DNA of 64,000 bases, taken from NCBI GenBank assembly GCA_023630585.1, contig CM042551.1, positions 19,662,001-19,726,000 on the forward strand. The letters run 5' to 3'. Shown here one piece after another: positions 46,553 to 57,383 of the stretch; position 1 is the stretch's first letter; every line of letters begins with the position of its first letter. The stretch is from Cranoglanis bouderius (Eukaryota > Chordata > Actinopteri > Siluriformes > Cranoglanididae). The notes below the pieces were generated by a model, which was not told where the DNA came from, made no database searches, and saw only the letters and a program-made list of their open reading frames with translations. The position numbers and the translations under genes were made by a program.

Positions 46553-46610
46553 TACAGTGCTCTCCAGAATTATTGTCACCCTTCATGAAAATGACCAGAA
46601 AAGAGCAGCA
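46553..46610 (+). repeat. Solo Tc1 end
   Basis: 'Cagtgctctccagaattatt' followed by 'gtcacccttcatgaaaatga' resembles the left terminal repeat of the element at 30017-31760; no transposase follows. Confidence 0.5.
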
Positions 46611-47117
46611 TCCTTACAATTAATGTCTCATATTCAGAGCTGAGTTATGCTCCTGTACTGAGGATTACATACTGAAATTGTACAAATAGCTATTCAGACC
46701 TGAGACAGACTTAATTGTTATTCAGAAGTTGCACAAGAGTCACGCACACAGGGTGGAGTCTGACATATGAGTATGGCACGGTTAAATAATTAATAGTATC
46801 ATCTCAGCATACAGTCTAGCAGATCATTTTGAATGGTTTTAGACATACCTTTGTTCAGCTGTGTTTAAGGTAATATCATTAACCAGAGTTTACAGATTTC
46901 AGCAAAATTTCCAGCCTCAGCTACATCTCCAAAACCACACAAAAGAACTTAAACTAGATTTATTAGATTTAACTTAGATTATTTGCTATTAAACAAGATC
47001 TTGGTGGCCGCAAAGTATTTTAAACTAGCCCAATCTGGCAGTCCTGTCATTAACTTTCTTTTGGCTGCTCCTCCCCCAAGTGTGGGGCAGCACAAATCTT
47101 TCCTCAGTGGACTTTAC
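46611..47117. other. Intergenic, nothing recognised
   Basis: No gene or confident repeat. Confidence 0.4.
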
Positions 47118-47278
47118 ATTTACAGCCTTTGGCAGACACCCTTATCCAGAGCAACTTAGATTTATCTAATTTATACAACTTATAAGTTATTAAGTTGAGG
47201 GTTACAGGCCTTGCTCAAGGGCCCAACAGTGGCAGCTTGGCACCCAGATCTTAACCACTGAGCTACCACTGCCCTCAT
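47118..47278 (-). mobile_element. tRNA-derived SINE (minus orientation)
   Basis: The minus strand starts GGGCAGTGGTAGCTCAGTGG (A-box-like), then 'ccactgttgggcccttgagc' and the 3' end 'ctctggataagggtgtctgc'. Same family head as the SINE nested at 31474-31740. Confidence 0.75.
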
Positions 47279-47769
47279 TAACTTTTATTAACATTTGTTG
47301 CAGTTCCCATATTTAAGCATTAGATACAATAATAAGTCTATGGAAGCTAAGCAGTGCAGTGTGCGTTGCACCACTGTGTAACTCCTAGAAAGGCAAACAA
47401 ATCAATGGAACACTGGCTTGTATCTGTCAAATAGTAACATTTTTAAAAAATTACTGGTCACTCAAAATAGGTAATTAGTGTTTCAATGGAATATAAAATA
47501 TATTGGGTTGTGAATGGGAACTTTTTGAATAAATCATATAAATGATGGAGCACTGCCCCACCTGTCCCTATGAACAAGCCACCACTGGTTATTTTCTTCA
47601 CAGGTGCAAACTACATGTAGGTGATTTGTATATTCTGAATGGCACACCCCTAAAACGGACGTAAGCACATGCGTAATGCAACACTGAATGCATAGCTTTC
47701 CCTGTATAAATATTAATGTAACTTTTGGACTTAAGGCGCTAACTTATGTCACCAAACATGAAAACAGCC
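47279..47769. other. Intergenic, nothing recognised
   Basis: No gene or confident repeat. Confidence 0.4.
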
Positions 47770-48330
47770 CAATATTTTTGTAACACCTGCCCTGGAGAGA
47801 ATAATAGCATCTTCCTATAATGACTACAAGGTTGTTGACACTTGTAGGGGGGATCTTAGTCTACTCTTCAATGAACATTTTCTGCTCTTTTATATTCTTA
47901 ATTTTGTGCATGTAGAATTCCCTCTTCAATTCAGACCACATGGCTTCAGTATGATTTAAATCTGACTGAGATGGTCTTTGTACAAAACTGATTCTGTGGT
48001 TTCTTTAATCATTTCTGTGATTATATGGAAGAATGTTTGGCTCATCATTTTGTTGACAGCTCTATCTATGGCCAAGTCTGAACCTCCTGGTACATAGCAG
48101 AAAACATGATTCCATCAATCTTCACAAGAGCCCCTGAACCACCACCTATACAAAAAAAATGCTCCAGACCATCAATTATCCACCTCCATATAGTACAGTG
48201 GGTTTCAGGTTCTTTTTCTTATATGCAGTTCCATTTGTCACCAAACATGCTGATGGTGTGCAGGACCAAAAAGTCATACCCATCCATACTCTATTATTAA
48301 AGATAATCTTGGAACAAAGCACCCAGTTGC
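47770..48330 (-). pseudogene. Tc1-like transposase remnant (same type as 23770-24560)
   Basis: Read on the minus strand decayed frames give DHLSQI...ILKPCGLN-like and an EAMWSELKREF-type C-terminal segment ('gaagccatgtggtctgaatt', 'aagagggaattctacatgca'). Frames are short. Assignment rests on recalled family sequence and the partial match to 24440-24540. Confidence 0.5.
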
Positions 48331-48439
48331 TGGTGGCAATGAGCATCATTATTCTGTTGCTTGACATATAGGGAAGGATCAGAGACACAACTGCTGAATA
48401 GACCATTTCTATTGGCCAGGAATTTGCAGCACTGCACAA

Positions 48440-48990
48440 AGGTGGTGTGTGCAGTTGTTAGCTGGGGATTCCTCCGACCACCCCAAAAGTGCCATCGTGC
48501 CCATTTACCATCCACAAATGGATGGACTGTTTGAGAAATTTAATCGAATGCTTAAAAATATGAATTGTAGTTTGACGCCCGGAATTGGAATCTATGGCTC
48601 GAAGCCCTGTTATTTGCAGTCTGAGAGGTCCCACAAGCCTCCATGGGGTTCACCCTATTAAGCCGCACGGCGTCTTAGATGTTGTCCAGGAAAATTGGGA
48701 GGAGGAACCTTCACAAAGCAAAAATGAAATTCAATATGTTCTTGACCTGAGAGCAAAATGCCACACATTGGGTCAACTAACACAGGAGAATTTGCTCCAG
48801 GCTCAAATATGTCTGCCCCAGCTATATAACAGGGGCACTCTGCTTTGTGAGTTTTCACTGGGAAATAAAGTGCTCATATTATTACCCATGTCAAGTTCTA
48901 AATTACTCACAAAGTGGCAAGCACTGACGTCACATGGCAAGTTGGGGTTGTTGACTATGAGGTAAGGCAAACAGATATAAACAGAGAGAG
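48440..48990 (+). pseudogene. Ty3/gypsy integrase C-terminal fragment
   Basis: The first frame reads AIVPIYHPQMDGLFEKFNRM followed by LKNM, the HPQTDGxxERxN motif with the third catalytic residue (Glu) of the DDE integrase core. A second frame gives HGVLDVVQENWEEEPSQSKN, EIQYVLDLRAKCHTLGQL and GNKVLILLPMSSSKLLTKWQ, the post-core GPY/F-type region. A third frame ends WQVGVVDYEVRQTD. RT and protease are absent. This is the only pol fragment near the Gag/finger elements, but nothing ties it to them. Confidence 0.8.
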
Positions 48991-49030
48991 AGTGTGTGTG
49001 TGTGTATATGTGTGTGTATGTGTGTGTGCA
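48990..49030. repeat. (TG)n-rich microsatellite
   Basis: Imperfect TG/TATG tract at the end of the integrase fragment. Confidence 0.85.
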
Positions 49031-49580
49031 CAAAATTTGAAAGTTTTGTTTATGTTGAATTATTTCAGATATACCACATACTTACAGTACTCCATGCTTA
49101 CCTATACATCAATCCCAGTCCTGTCCTCCTGCAAGATCCTCCCTGAAAAACACCTCACCCTTCATGCAGCATCCTCCCATGGAGCCATTTTCCCCCTGGG
49201 CTCCTCCTCGACTGTCAGCGTGGCGTCGGCACTCCGACAGCACGTGTGGCACGGTCTAACTCGCCCAGATCGGAGGCTGCAGCCTTTCCTTCACTAACAC
49301 TGTATCCTTGATTCTCCTTTTTTTGCTGTCTGATTTGAACATCATGTTGTTTCCTAGGACTTTTTTTGCATTTATGTGCATTTATGTTCCTACATGATTT
49401 TATTCCTTTTTTGCATTTTATGGTGATTTTTTATGTATACTTACCACATACCTATTAAATACCAGTTACATGCTGGCTTTACAATACAGTGCTACCATTA
49501 AATTTGTTTGCTTCAGCTAAAGTTAACATTATGTGCTGAGGACTAGTTAGTGGCTACTTGTATGTGTATGATTGTATATA

Positions 49581-49729
49581 CAGTGGGGGAAAAAGTATTT
49601 GATCCCCTGCTGATTTTGTATGTTTGCCCACTGACAAAGAAATGATCAGTCTATAATTTTAATGGTAGGTGTATTTTAACAGTGAGAGACAGAATAACAA
49701 CAAAAAAATCCAGAAAAACGCATTTCATA
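49581..49729 (+). repeat. Solo terminal inverted repeat of a Tc1-like element
   Basis: CAGTGGGGGAAAAAGTATTT after TA, continuing with CCCACTGACAAAGAAATGAT; nearly identical to the left terminal repeat at 12944. It stops after 'gaaaaacgcatttca', with no transposase behind it. Confidence 0.85.
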
Positions 49730-50093
49730 ATACATAATGACCTTTCATGTTGCTACTCAAGAAAGTGCATTGTTTGGAAGAGACATGAAATAAGTGTAAT
49801 GTTATTATATATTATAGAGCTAATTATGTTTATATTTATATGATTATATTTATATTATATTTACATGCCGGTCATCTGAAAGTAACACTCTTTCAGTAAA
49901 ATATTGTTATTGTTCTTCAAGCCCAAATTAACACTGAGCAACTCTAAACTAATAAATTCTAAACAGTATATTAAATTCAATGGAAGTGTATTTTAATTTG
50001 ATAAAAATTCATACTTAGTACCAGTTGAGGGAAATGGAGGACATGCCGCGCCGAAATTTTTGCACCCGCATTTAATTCAGTTTTATTTCCCCA

Positions 50094-50567
50094 ATGGACT
50101 TTCATTTATCCCCCCGAAGCCTACGACGGTTTTTCTGTTTACCTCGCCAGTGGGTGGAGCTTCACCTCGCCAGAGGATCGAACAAGCTATGTACTGCTTC
50201 TAGCTTTGTGGATCAACTAATTAAGGTGTTCGGGAGTCCTGACTTTGCACCCGACCTCAAGAATTTCTTGGGGAGGGACCGCCTGTCTGATCGGCCCAGC
50301 CGGCCGCTCATCGCACACTATGAGAGGGAGCTGGCCGACGTGGCGGCCTGCACCTCTCAGCCTCAGGTCCAGGAGTGCGCGACCAAGGGCTGCATCAGAC
50401 AGGCCAAACTACGGTGCCACACCTGTGTGAAACAAGAGAGAGAAGGCTCCTATTTCTGGAGTGCTTTAAGGGCAGCTGGCATGCCCACAAGTGGCTCCAC
50501 AAGCGAGCACCCCCAGAGCTCCAGCTGGAGATCCAACTGGAGGTCGACCCGGCGACCTCCAGCCTAG
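50094..50567 (+). pseudogene. Gag core fused to METAP1-type zinc finger (second copy)
   Basis: One open frame of 157 codons. It contains RQWVELHLARGSNKLCTASS, FVDQLIKVFGSPDFAPDLKN (Gag core C-terminal part), a short linker (LIAHYERELADVAACTSQ) and then CATKGCIRQAKLRCHTC...GSYF, the first half of the METAP1-like finger with its first four cysteines intact. About 120 bp of the middle Gag is deleted relative to the first copy. A 7-bp deletion at the SYFC position, relative to the METAP1 pattern, shifts the frame; the second half of the finger (ECFKGSWHAHKWLHKRA) is in the next ORF. Together the two ORFs show the fusion directly. Confidence 0.82.
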
Positions 50568-51799
50568 AGCTCCAGGTGGAGACCCAGCAGATGGTCTCCC
50601 CAGTGGAGTTCCAACCAGAGGTCAACGTGGCGACCTCTGCTCCAGCCATGTTCCTGCCAGAGGTCCATGAGGAGACCTCTGCTCAAGCCACGTTCCTGCC
50701 AGAGGTCCACGGGATGACCTCCTCTCAAGCCACATTCATGCCGGAGGTCCATGGGATGACTTCCTCTCAAGTCCTGTTCCGGCTGGAGGTCATCGAGGCA
50801 ACCTCCTCTCATGACACGTTCATGCCGGAGGTCAACAAGGTGACCTCCTCTCAAGCCACGTTCATGCTGGAGGTCAACGAGGCGATCTCCGCTCAAGCCA
50901 CATTCCTGCCGGTGGTCCACGGGATGACCTCCTCTCCAGAGCTCCAGTCAGGTGTCAACGAGGCGACCTCCTCTCCAGAGCCAAGCCCAAGTTCATGCCC
51001 CAGTTCATGCCCAGGTTCATGTCCAGGTTCATGCCCAGGTTCATGCCCCAGTTCAAGCCCCAGTTCATGCCCAAGGTCATGCCCCAGCTCATGCCTGAGT
51101 TCATGCCCAAGGTCATGCCCGAGTTTATCCCCCGGTTCATTCCCAGGTTCATGCCCAGGTTCATGCTCCGGTTCATGCCCAGGTTCATGCCCCAGTTCAT
51201 GCCCAGGTTCATGCCCCAGTTCATGCACAGGTTCATGCCCAGGTTCATGCCCAAGTCCATGCCCAAGGCCAAGTTCCAGTCCAAGTTCCTGCCCGGGGCG
51301 GACCAGGCCGTCCTCAAGGCCAAGTTCCTGTCCAAGTTCCTGTCCAAGTTCCTGTCCAGGTTCCTGTCCAAGTTCATGCCAAGGGCCGACCAGGTGGCCC
51401 CCAAGGCCAAGCTCCAGCCCAAGCTCCAGCCCAAGCTCCAGTCCAAGTTCCAGCCCAAGTTTCAGCCCAAGTTCATGCCAGAGGCCGACGAGATGGCCAA
51501 CCACACTCTGCTCACACCAGAGGCCGACGAGATGGCCAACCACGCTTCGCTCACGCCAGAGGCTGACGAGACAGCCCACCACGCTCCGCTCACGCCTGAG
51601 GCCGACGAGACGGCTCACCACGCTAGGTCCAAGTCAGTGGCCGACGAGATGGCTCACCATGCTAGGTCCAAGCCAGAGGCTGTTGAGGCAGCCTTCCAAG
51701 CATTGTTCCTGCCTGAGGACCATAGTCTATGCCTGCCTCGGGACCTGGGGGGCAGAGATTACCATCTTGCCCAGGGGCCCAGGTCCGCCAGAGGAGTAA
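50375..51799 (+). pseudogene. Finger C-terminal half and repeat tail (second copy)
   Basis: Open frame of 474 codons. From about residue 27 it reads ECFKGSWHAHKWLHKRAPPE, then ELQLEIQLEVDPATSS-type units related to the 26-residue repeats of the first copy, then about eight FLPEVHGMTSSQAT-type units, a long SSCPGSCPSSCPG array (12-bp units, about 50990-51290), a Ser/Pro-rich part, four DEMAN/RPTRWPTTL-type 42-bp units and the shared ending ILPRGPGPPEE at 51799. An overlapping frame (50995-51987) reads the array as FMPRFMPQ; the shared C-terminus favours the frame described here. Function unknown. Confidence 0.6.
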
Positions 51800-51840
51800 G
51801 GACTTTGGCGCTTTGGGAGAAGCGCCTTTGGGGGGGGCTC

Positions 51841-52360
51841 TGTCAGGATTCCCACTTGCACTGTTCGCCAAAGCGGGCGAGCAGCCCACTTCCGCATTCA
51901 CGGACTCTCGTTTTGTTTACTTTGCCACGTGTGTTATGTTTTGGTTCATGTCATGTCTCTGCCCCTGTGTGTTCATTGGGTCTGTGATGATGTGTCTCAG
52001 GTGTTTTGTGTTTAAGTCTCGTTTTGGTTCATGTATTTAAGCCCCTTTGTTTCTTTGCCTTGGTTGGAAGTATTAGCGTAGTTACTTTGTTTCTTTGCCT
52101 CGTACCAAGCCTTGATTATCTGGACTGTCTATCCTGGTTTTTTGAATTATTGCTACATCTCTGGATATCGGATTATTGCCTTGCCCCTATTTGGATATTG
52201 TTTGCTGTGCGCCTGGACTTTGGACTGTTTTCGACTCTGCCTCTGCCTTGTGTTTTCCCCATTCCCATTTTTATGAATGTTCCTTTACTTTTGAATATAT
52301 ACCTATTAAAGTGACTTTTCCCCTGCACTTTCATCCAGCTCCCGTTTCTGCGTTCTAACA
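51841..52360 (+). repeat. 3' LTR of the second copy (diverged subfamily)
   Basis: 520 bp, TGTCAGGATTCCC ... CGTTCTAACA, preceded by a G-run. It shares 'gactctcgttttgtttact' and 'atgtctctgcccc' with the first copy's LTR at a similar offset, but lacks its tandem units. A TATA-like TATTTAAG is at about 52034; ATTAAA is near 52306. Confidence 0.85.
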
Positions 52361-52734
52361 CCTATGTAATGTAAAAGCTGCAAAATGTTGCATTATCAGT
52401 TTAAAGAGGATAAATATAGAGGGCAAGAAATAATCAGAAAAACATTTTACATGAAGACAATAAAGGAATTTCACAGATCTATTTTAGGTTTCTATGGAGT
52501 CAGGTAAGTGTCAAAAATATCCAAATGTGAGATTTTAGATTCATATGTGGGAAAAAAAAAATCTGTGCAGAAAACATCTATATAATGATGTATTCAAATG
52601 CACATGTTGTGTCTCCTGGGAGACAGAGCACACTCATTTGCCTAAGGAAGCAGAGTCCTTCTGAATTTTTAATAAACCTGGATATTTTTTTCAAAAGTAT
52701 GTTGAAAAACTGAGCCAAAAACTACATTCATTGT
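52361..52734. other. Intergenic, nothing recognised
   Basis: No gene or confident repeat. Confidence 0.4.
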
Positions 52735-53055
52735 CCACTTTAATAGGAACATGATCTCTTTTATCAACAAGGTGTTTCCACCCACAGAACTGTCACTCAC
52801 TCAATGTTTTTTGCTTTTTGCACCATTCTGTGTAAACTCTAGATACTGTTGTGTGTGAAAATCCCAGGAGATCAGCAGTTTATGAAATAATCAAACCAGC
52901 CCATCTGGTACCAACAACCATGCCACAATCAAAGTCACAGAGATCGCACGTTTTCTTCATTCTGATGTTTGATACAAACATTAACTGAAGCTCTTGACCT
53001 TGAACGATTGGATAACTGCATACATGAGCAGGTGTACTGGTGTTCCTATTAAAGA
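52735..53055 (-). pseudogene. Tc1-like element remnant (CACTCACTGGCCAC family), copy 3
   Basis: The minus strand reads MKKTCDLCDFDCGMVVGTRW followed by AGLIIS, the N-terminal transposase region as in copies 1 and 2, then stops, TADLLGFSHTTVSRVYTEW-like and QFCGWKHLVD segments. Terminal words 'ccactttaataggaac' and 'gtgttcctattaaag' flank it on the plus strand. Confidence 0.7.
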
Positions 53056-53739
53056 GTTTATTTGTGTGTTGCATTTGAAAGAATTGTAAGTGAAGATCAG
53101 CAAATTCATAGATCTGACAGTCAAAAAAATCATGAACTATACCTTCAAGACATAACAGTGTGAGATTGTTCAGGTGTGTGAACCAGTGCCAAAAAGATTT
53201 GTGTCTGATATTTAGAGAGAGACAGTCTTTGGAAAGACTGTCAACTTTGTATTGTGATACAGATCTGACATTTAGAGATGTCACCAAATACCAAAAGATT
53301 ATTAAGATAATGTATTCTGAACAAATACAGGCATGAACAGTAGGTGCACTATTAGATTGTGTTGTTGTTGTTGTTTTTTAAAGCTTAGCAGAAAACTTCA
53401 CATTCAGGTTAGTTGTGTACATTAGGAATGGGATCCCACAGGACAAAAATTCTACTTTCATATGGAACTTGAAAGGGGAAGAGAAATTTACAGTTGCAAC
53501 CTCGTACTGAAGTGCTAGAATATATGATATGTGCTGTACTGCTCCTGAATCTACCCGAATCCTTGTGTTTGTCATTTTTTGTTTTAGAACTTTTGCCAAC
53601 TATGACACTGACCAGGATAAACCAGTTACTGGAGTTGAATGAATGAATGAACTTTTAACCATGTGCCTGTCTCTACCACACCTTATGCTATGCTTAACAT
53701 TATTCTTGAGGTGTTTTAAATAACAGTTTCTGACATACT

Positions 53740-54060
53740 ATGCACATTTGCCTCGCACCTTCAGGGTTGAGGGTTTAATTCCTGCCTCCAGCCTGTGTGC
53801 GCGGAGTTGGCATGTTCTCTTCATGCTTCGGGGATTTCCTCTGGGTTCTCCGGTTTCCTCCCCCAGTCAAAAGACATACGTTGTAGGCTGATTAGCATTT
53901 CCAAATTGCCCGTAGTGTGTGAATGGGTTTGAGTGTGTGTGCGATTGCACCCTGTGATGGACTGGCACCATGCCCAAGGTGTCCCCCGCCTTGTGCCCTG
54001 CGACCACAATCCAGGCTCCCCGCGACCCTGTGTAGGACAACCAGTATGGAAAATGGATGA
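53740..54060 (+). repeat. Dispersed retroposon with ATGG tail, most complete copy
   Basis: Contains a B-box-like 'ggtttaattcc', the block 'ggtttcctcccccagtcaaa', 'accctgtgatggactggc' and the 3' end 'cccgcgaccctgtgtaggac' ... 'ggaaaatggatgatgg'. Partial copies are at 17575-17865 (minus) and 40340-40463. Confidence 0.7.
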
Positions 54061-55252
54061 TGGGGTAAAAACTATGTTTTAAAAATATCCGTGGATGTGG
54101 GAAACAAAGCAGTGTATACAAGCATTTCTAATTTATTTATAGTCTACACAGACCGTGTGCTTTTAAAGACCTCCACTGTGACTCACAGCAACACTGCATC
54201 ATAGCTTCATAGTAGATTTTGATGTCCAGCAAACTTTTCTGAATTTTCTGGAATGTAACAAACCCAAAACCTAAAGTTAATCTATGCTATCATTGATAAA
54301 CAACAGTTCCATGATTTGGGAAAGACATTGTTGTTTTGAAACAGTTAGTTTGTTTACTCAGTTACTGTATATTAGATAGAAAGTAGAAAGCTTTCTAGAA
54401 AGTTCCAGTACAGCTTTCCAGTACAGTCCACTCCCACTTCCAGTTTAAGAGGAAAGAGGATGGGAGGAGCCAGCTATGGCTATCAACTGGCAGCGATGGA
54501 AAAATTATTGAGAAATTATACTTAAAGTGAAAGTAGAGATAATGCATCAAAATCTTTACTCATTACATTACATTTACATTTATGACTTTTGGCAGAAGCC
54601 CTTATCCGGGATGACTTACAGAAGTGCTTTGAGGTCTCTATCAATAAATACATCCTCATAGCAGTTCAGTAAGTCATGGCCCATCAGTCAAAAAACTCTG
54701 TTGGGGAGGTAATATAGTAATATAGTAAGAAATGTGCTAAGTGCTAATTTAAGTGCTAATTTAAGTACTTCCAGAAGAGGTAGGTCTTTAGATGTTGTTT
54801 GAAGGCTGCCAGTGATCACCTTCTGATTTCCTTCTGAGAAAAAGGACAGCTGATTGTCCATGGTTACCCCAAGGTTGTGCACAGTGACAGAAGGTGAGAC
54901 CAGAGAGTTGTCCAGGGAGATCACAAGATCCTGGCATGGGGATGAATCACCTGGGATGAAGAGCAGTTGAGGTTGGCTGTACTCAGTTAAAAGTGGAAGT
55001 ATCCAGCCAAAAATATTCAAGTAAAAGTGAAAACATTGCTATTTTTAAATGTACTCATATATTTAAAGCAAAAAGTTCGTTTTTAACTGATGGAATTAAG
55101 TTAATGTCATGTTTTCACGTGAAAGGTTTTACTTACTGTATCTACAACTGCTATAAGTAACTACACCATTTTGCCTGAAAACAATATTCAATCTCTGTAA
55201 GTCATGCATGACTAATATTATGTATTTTACTAATACTGGGACCTAAATAAGG

Positions 55253-55255
<3 letters not shown>
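54061..55255. other. Intergenic with one repeat fragment
   Basis: At 54555-54720 'ttacatttacatttatgact' and 'agcccttatccgggatgact' are a SINE-like 3' region. No gene recognised. Confidence 0.45.

Positions 55256-55307
<52 letters not shown>
55256..55307. repeat. (CA)n microsatellite
   Basis: About 26 CA units. Confidence 0.95.
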
Positions 55308-55314
<7 letters not shown>

Positions 55315-55659
55315 TGTTGGGAGATTAGATTCTCCTCCATGGCTAGTGCGTTTAATAAGTTTGGTGGTAGCAACCACCTGGAAAATGGACTTGTTAGTAG
55401 GAATGAGGAGCACAATAGAAAATAATTAAATCTCACACTGAGTTTAAAGAAAGCCTTATTGTATTAGGCATAGCTTCTGGCACTGGGTAAACGAGTCCTC
55501 CAATGCTTGCTCCTGTTTGAGAAAATGTTGAAAAGTTTAAACTCAAGCCTCCGCTAACAGTTTATATGCATCAAAATAGGCACTTGCTAGTACAGGGGTT
55601 CTTATGTCCACTTGCAACACAGCCTAAAGAAACAACACAGACATGACAAAAGCCTGTAG

Positions 55660-56540
55660 AGACTGCATTTGTTGTTAAATGCAAATGTTGATAACAAACA
55701 TGAAGACCAGAGTTTTTTTAAGCTGAGAAAAGAGGGAAAATCTATCAAAGCCATCGCACAAGCATTGGGCATAGTTTGGAATGCAATACACACAATTTGG
55801 AATGTCCTGAAAAAGAAAGAAACTACTGGTGTACTAACAACCAGGCATGGAACAGGTCGGCTAAGGAAATGACAGAAACATTGTGAGAGCTGTGAAGAAA
55901 AATCCCAAAATAACAGTCAGTGACATCACCATCAACCTTCACAGGGCAGAGGTGAAGGTACCACAATCCACCATTCAAAGACTTCAAGTACAGAAATATA
56001 GAGGCCATACCACAAAATGCAAACTACTCATCAGCAGTAAGAATCAGAAAGCCAGATTGGAATTGGCAAAGAAATACAGAGATGAGCCACAAACGTTCTG
56101 GAACAAAGATTAACCTCTACCAAAGTGATGGAAAGGCCAAAGTGTGGAGAAAGAAAGGATCTGCTCATGATCCAAAACATACAAGCATGGTGGAGGGAGT
56201 GTCATGGGCTTGGGCTTGCAACTGAAAGAAACTGCAGTAAGTCTGGAAAAGCAACACAAAAGAAAAATGCAACAGTTTGTTGATATCAGTGGGTCACTGG
56301 CTTGATGCAGTTATTGCAAGCAAGGGATATGCAACCAAATATTAAGTGTTATTTACTTTAATTTACTTTAAGCCTATCTGTTCCTGTACTTTTGCTTGCC
56401 TAAAAATTGGGTGGTCTGCCACCAAAGGTGCCATGTTGTTTAACACATCTAGATGTAAATATCAGGAAATGAAAGCTCATATTCATCTTTTGATCTCAAA
56501 CCTGACTTTTGGAGGGGAATGGGTGTTGGATTTTAATTAT
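55660..56540 (+). pseudogene. Tc1-like transposase pseudogene with internal deletion
   Basis: The N-terminal HTH is recognisable (NKHEDQSFFKLRKEGKSIKA, IAQALGIVWNAIHTIWNVLK) and the second HTH is near 55890-56000 (AVKKNPKITVSDITINLHRA). The region up to YRDEPQTFWNKD is readable; after it the catalytic core is largely deleted ('catggtggagggagtgtcat' remains of the HGGGSVM motif). A C-terminal ELKETAVSLEKQHKRKMQQF piece and 3' sequence follow. None of the three catalytic motifs is intact. Confidence 0.7.
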
Positions 56541-56559
56541 GAAGGTGTTAGTATTATAT

Positions 56560-56770
56560 CCTTGTCAGGGTTGCAGTAGGTCCGGAGCCTATCCTGAGAA
56601 CACTGGACAGGCAGGACACATAGGCATACACCCTAGATGTACAAGGCACCCACATTCACACACTCATTCACACACTAATTCACACCTAGGGGCAGAAAAC
56701 CCAGAGGAATCCCAAACATAGGGAGAAAATGTGAAACACAGACAGTAACCCAAGTCCTGGACTGAACGGT
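56560..56770 (+). repeat. Dispersed retroposon 3'-region repeat
   Basis: 'Gtccggagcctatcctgaga', 'cattcacacactcattcaca' and 'cagacagtaacccaagtcct'; same family as 23340-23475. Confidence 0.6.
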
Positions 56771-57383
56771 GTGTAATTTATTGTAACTACATATGTCAAC
56801 CTGAATATCTGCTACAGGCATTCACAGAGACCTGGTCTAACTGCAGCATACTGTCTTTAGCAACAGGATTTGAAGATACTGTCTATTCAATATCTTACAC
56901 AGTCACTGCACAGCCATAGTGCTGAGTGAAGCAAACAGCAGATACGGCTGCAGACAAACTTGACAACAAAACATACTGATCAGTATATGTGTGTAGTATG
57001 AATACAATCTGTACCTCGACCATGTTGGCACTGTCATGTGACCTACAACTTCAAAAGAGCCGACACGCTCTGATCTTCTGCCATTTTTGATTCTGACAGC
57101 TCTTCCACACCAGTCCTGTTGCCTTATGAGATAGCGCAGTATCCATTCGTTCCCTACTGCAGAATCAGAATCTCGGCGGAAGCAGTAGGGCATTCAGGCG
57201 TTTCTCGCATACTGTTTTATGAATAGTGAAAATTCTGACATGCCACTACTTTGGCTTACTGCTTTTCGCCTACTGTATAGTAGAGTAGTAGGGATATTCT
57301 GACGCAGCCCATGTTGTGATGCATCAGCAATCTTGATGAGCTCCTATACACGTTTAAGAGTGACATGAGCAGAAACCCTAGGC
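56771..57383. other. Intergenic, possible MITE end
   Basis: The stretch 57150-57300 has repeated 'cctactg' / 'cagtagg' words ('agcagtagggcattcagg', 'cgcctactgtatagtagag') in both orientations, suggesting a non-autonomous DNA transposon end. No gene recognised. Confidence 0.35.

Larger units (their letters stand above)
50040..52360 (+). mobile_element. 5'-truncated second copy of the Gag/METAP1-finger retroelement
   Basis: Internal homology to the complete copy starts at about 50040-50070 ('ttccccaatggact') and runs to a 3' LTR (51841-52360). No 5' LTR or left target duplication is present. The LTR is from a diverged subfamily. Gag, finger and repeat tail are present in the same order as in the first copy. 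Confidence 0.85.

Noticed and set aside
50893..51621. Minus-strand 242-codon ORF rich in ELGHEPGHE units and other minus frames
   Set aside because: Antisense of the 12-bp SSCPG repeat array; the plus frame is supported by the shared C-terminal LPRGPGPPE motif.
50995..51987. Plus-strand 330-codon frame reading FMPRFMPQ repeats
   Set aside because: Alternative frame of the same array; it runs on into the 3' LTR and does not join the zinc finger.
48440..52360. Gypsy integrase fragment and the second Gag/finger copy taken as one autonomous element
   Set aside because: The integrase lies upstream of Gag, separated by a Tc1 end and unrelated sequence; the order would be reversed for any LTR element.
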